Assembly: GCA_029934165.1 (NCBI GenBank)
Contig: JAOZMU010000242.1
Location: 1 to 5,886, forward strand
DNA length: 5,886 nucleotides
Source of the DNA: Bacteroidales bacterium
GTDB lineage: Bacteria > Bacteroidota > Bacteroidia > Bacteroidales > JAOZMU01
Direction: 5' to 3'
The translations under genes were made by a program, and so were the position numbers. The notes beneath the pieces are model-generated. The model was given only the letters and a program-made list of their open reading frames with translations, made no database searches and was not told the DNA's origin. Positions 5,720 to 5,886 of this stretch are shown here, piece after piece (the first letter of the stretch is position 1; each line of letters opens with the position of its first letter).

Positions 5720-5886
5720 TTATTCGTCCATACAAACAACAACAAAATAAAGAGTATCCGACAAAAAAAAGTATAGTAATAACTCTTTTGAAAAGGCTTT
5801 TTGATATTCATTTCTTACAATAAAAACAACCTGGTTCTTTATAAGATTGTGTGGGTAGTATAGAATTTGTTCACAATGGAGAAGTC
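5720..5886 (-). CDS. Possible C-terminal end of an unrecognised convergent gene
   Basis: Reading inward from the right edge on the minus strand, the frame beginning at 5884 is open for 54 codons to a TAA at 5722-5720. The only ATG lies four codons before the stop, so any real gene would start outside the window. The peptide has varied composition, with a basic middle (NLIKNQVVFIVRNEYQK) and a hydrophobic tail (ELLLYFFLSDTLYFVVV). An RN motif followed by hydrophobic residues is seen near the C-termini of some family 2 glycosyltransferases, but this is only a faint resemblance. A convergent gene here would fit the two-way terminator at 5587-5634. An open frame of this size can also occur by chance, so the gene itself is unsure. 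Confidence 0.25.
   Translation of the reverse strand, partial: LLHCEQILYYPHNLIKNQVVFIVRNEYQKAFSKELLLYFFLSDTLYFVVVCMDE

Noticed and set aside
5876..5886. ATG near the right edge (ATG GAG AAG) as the start of a plus-strand gene
   Set aside because: Only three codons are visible and no convincing promoter precedes it, so it cannot be supported.

Overview
The window looks like a piece of a Bacteroidetes (probably Bacteroidales-like) chromosome. The reasons are low G+C, genes opening after A-rich stretches rather than clear Shine-Dalgarno sites, a -33/-7 promoter of the TTG / TAnnTTTG type before the transposase, a PhoR-like kinase with the H-box wording HELKTPIFNIQGY, and era placed directly before der. 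This is inferred from sequence style, not from a database match.

Layout. Positions 1-881 (minus strand) hold the first 293 codons of an IS transposase that runs off the left edge. Its promoter lies at 918-948, and an inverted repeat covers its start codon. Positions 1062-2872 (plus) hold a two-component pair: a small membrane histidine kinase, then after 47 bases an OmpR/PhoB-type response regulator. An AT-rich gap follows (2873-3197) with a possible promoter, a short hairpin and part of a repeated element. era lies at 3198-4073. A 190-base gap full of small repeats separates it from der at 4264-5568. A strong terminator with a 17-bp stem follows (5587-5634), then a second hairpin. An open frame on the minus strand enters from the right edge and may be the tail of a convergent gene.

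How the genes relate. The kinase and regulator should form one phosphorelay controlling transcription. Era and Der are housekeeping GTPases of 30S and 50S ribosome maturation and form a conserved pair, though the 190-base gap suggests der also has its own regulation. The IS is the only clearly mobile part, and it lies divergent from the kinase, just upstream of it.

No unknown multi-gene system is visible. The parts most worth a second look are non-coding: the inverted repeat over the transposase start codon, the related intergenic elements around era and der, and the TTAACAC motifs ahead of the kinase and era.
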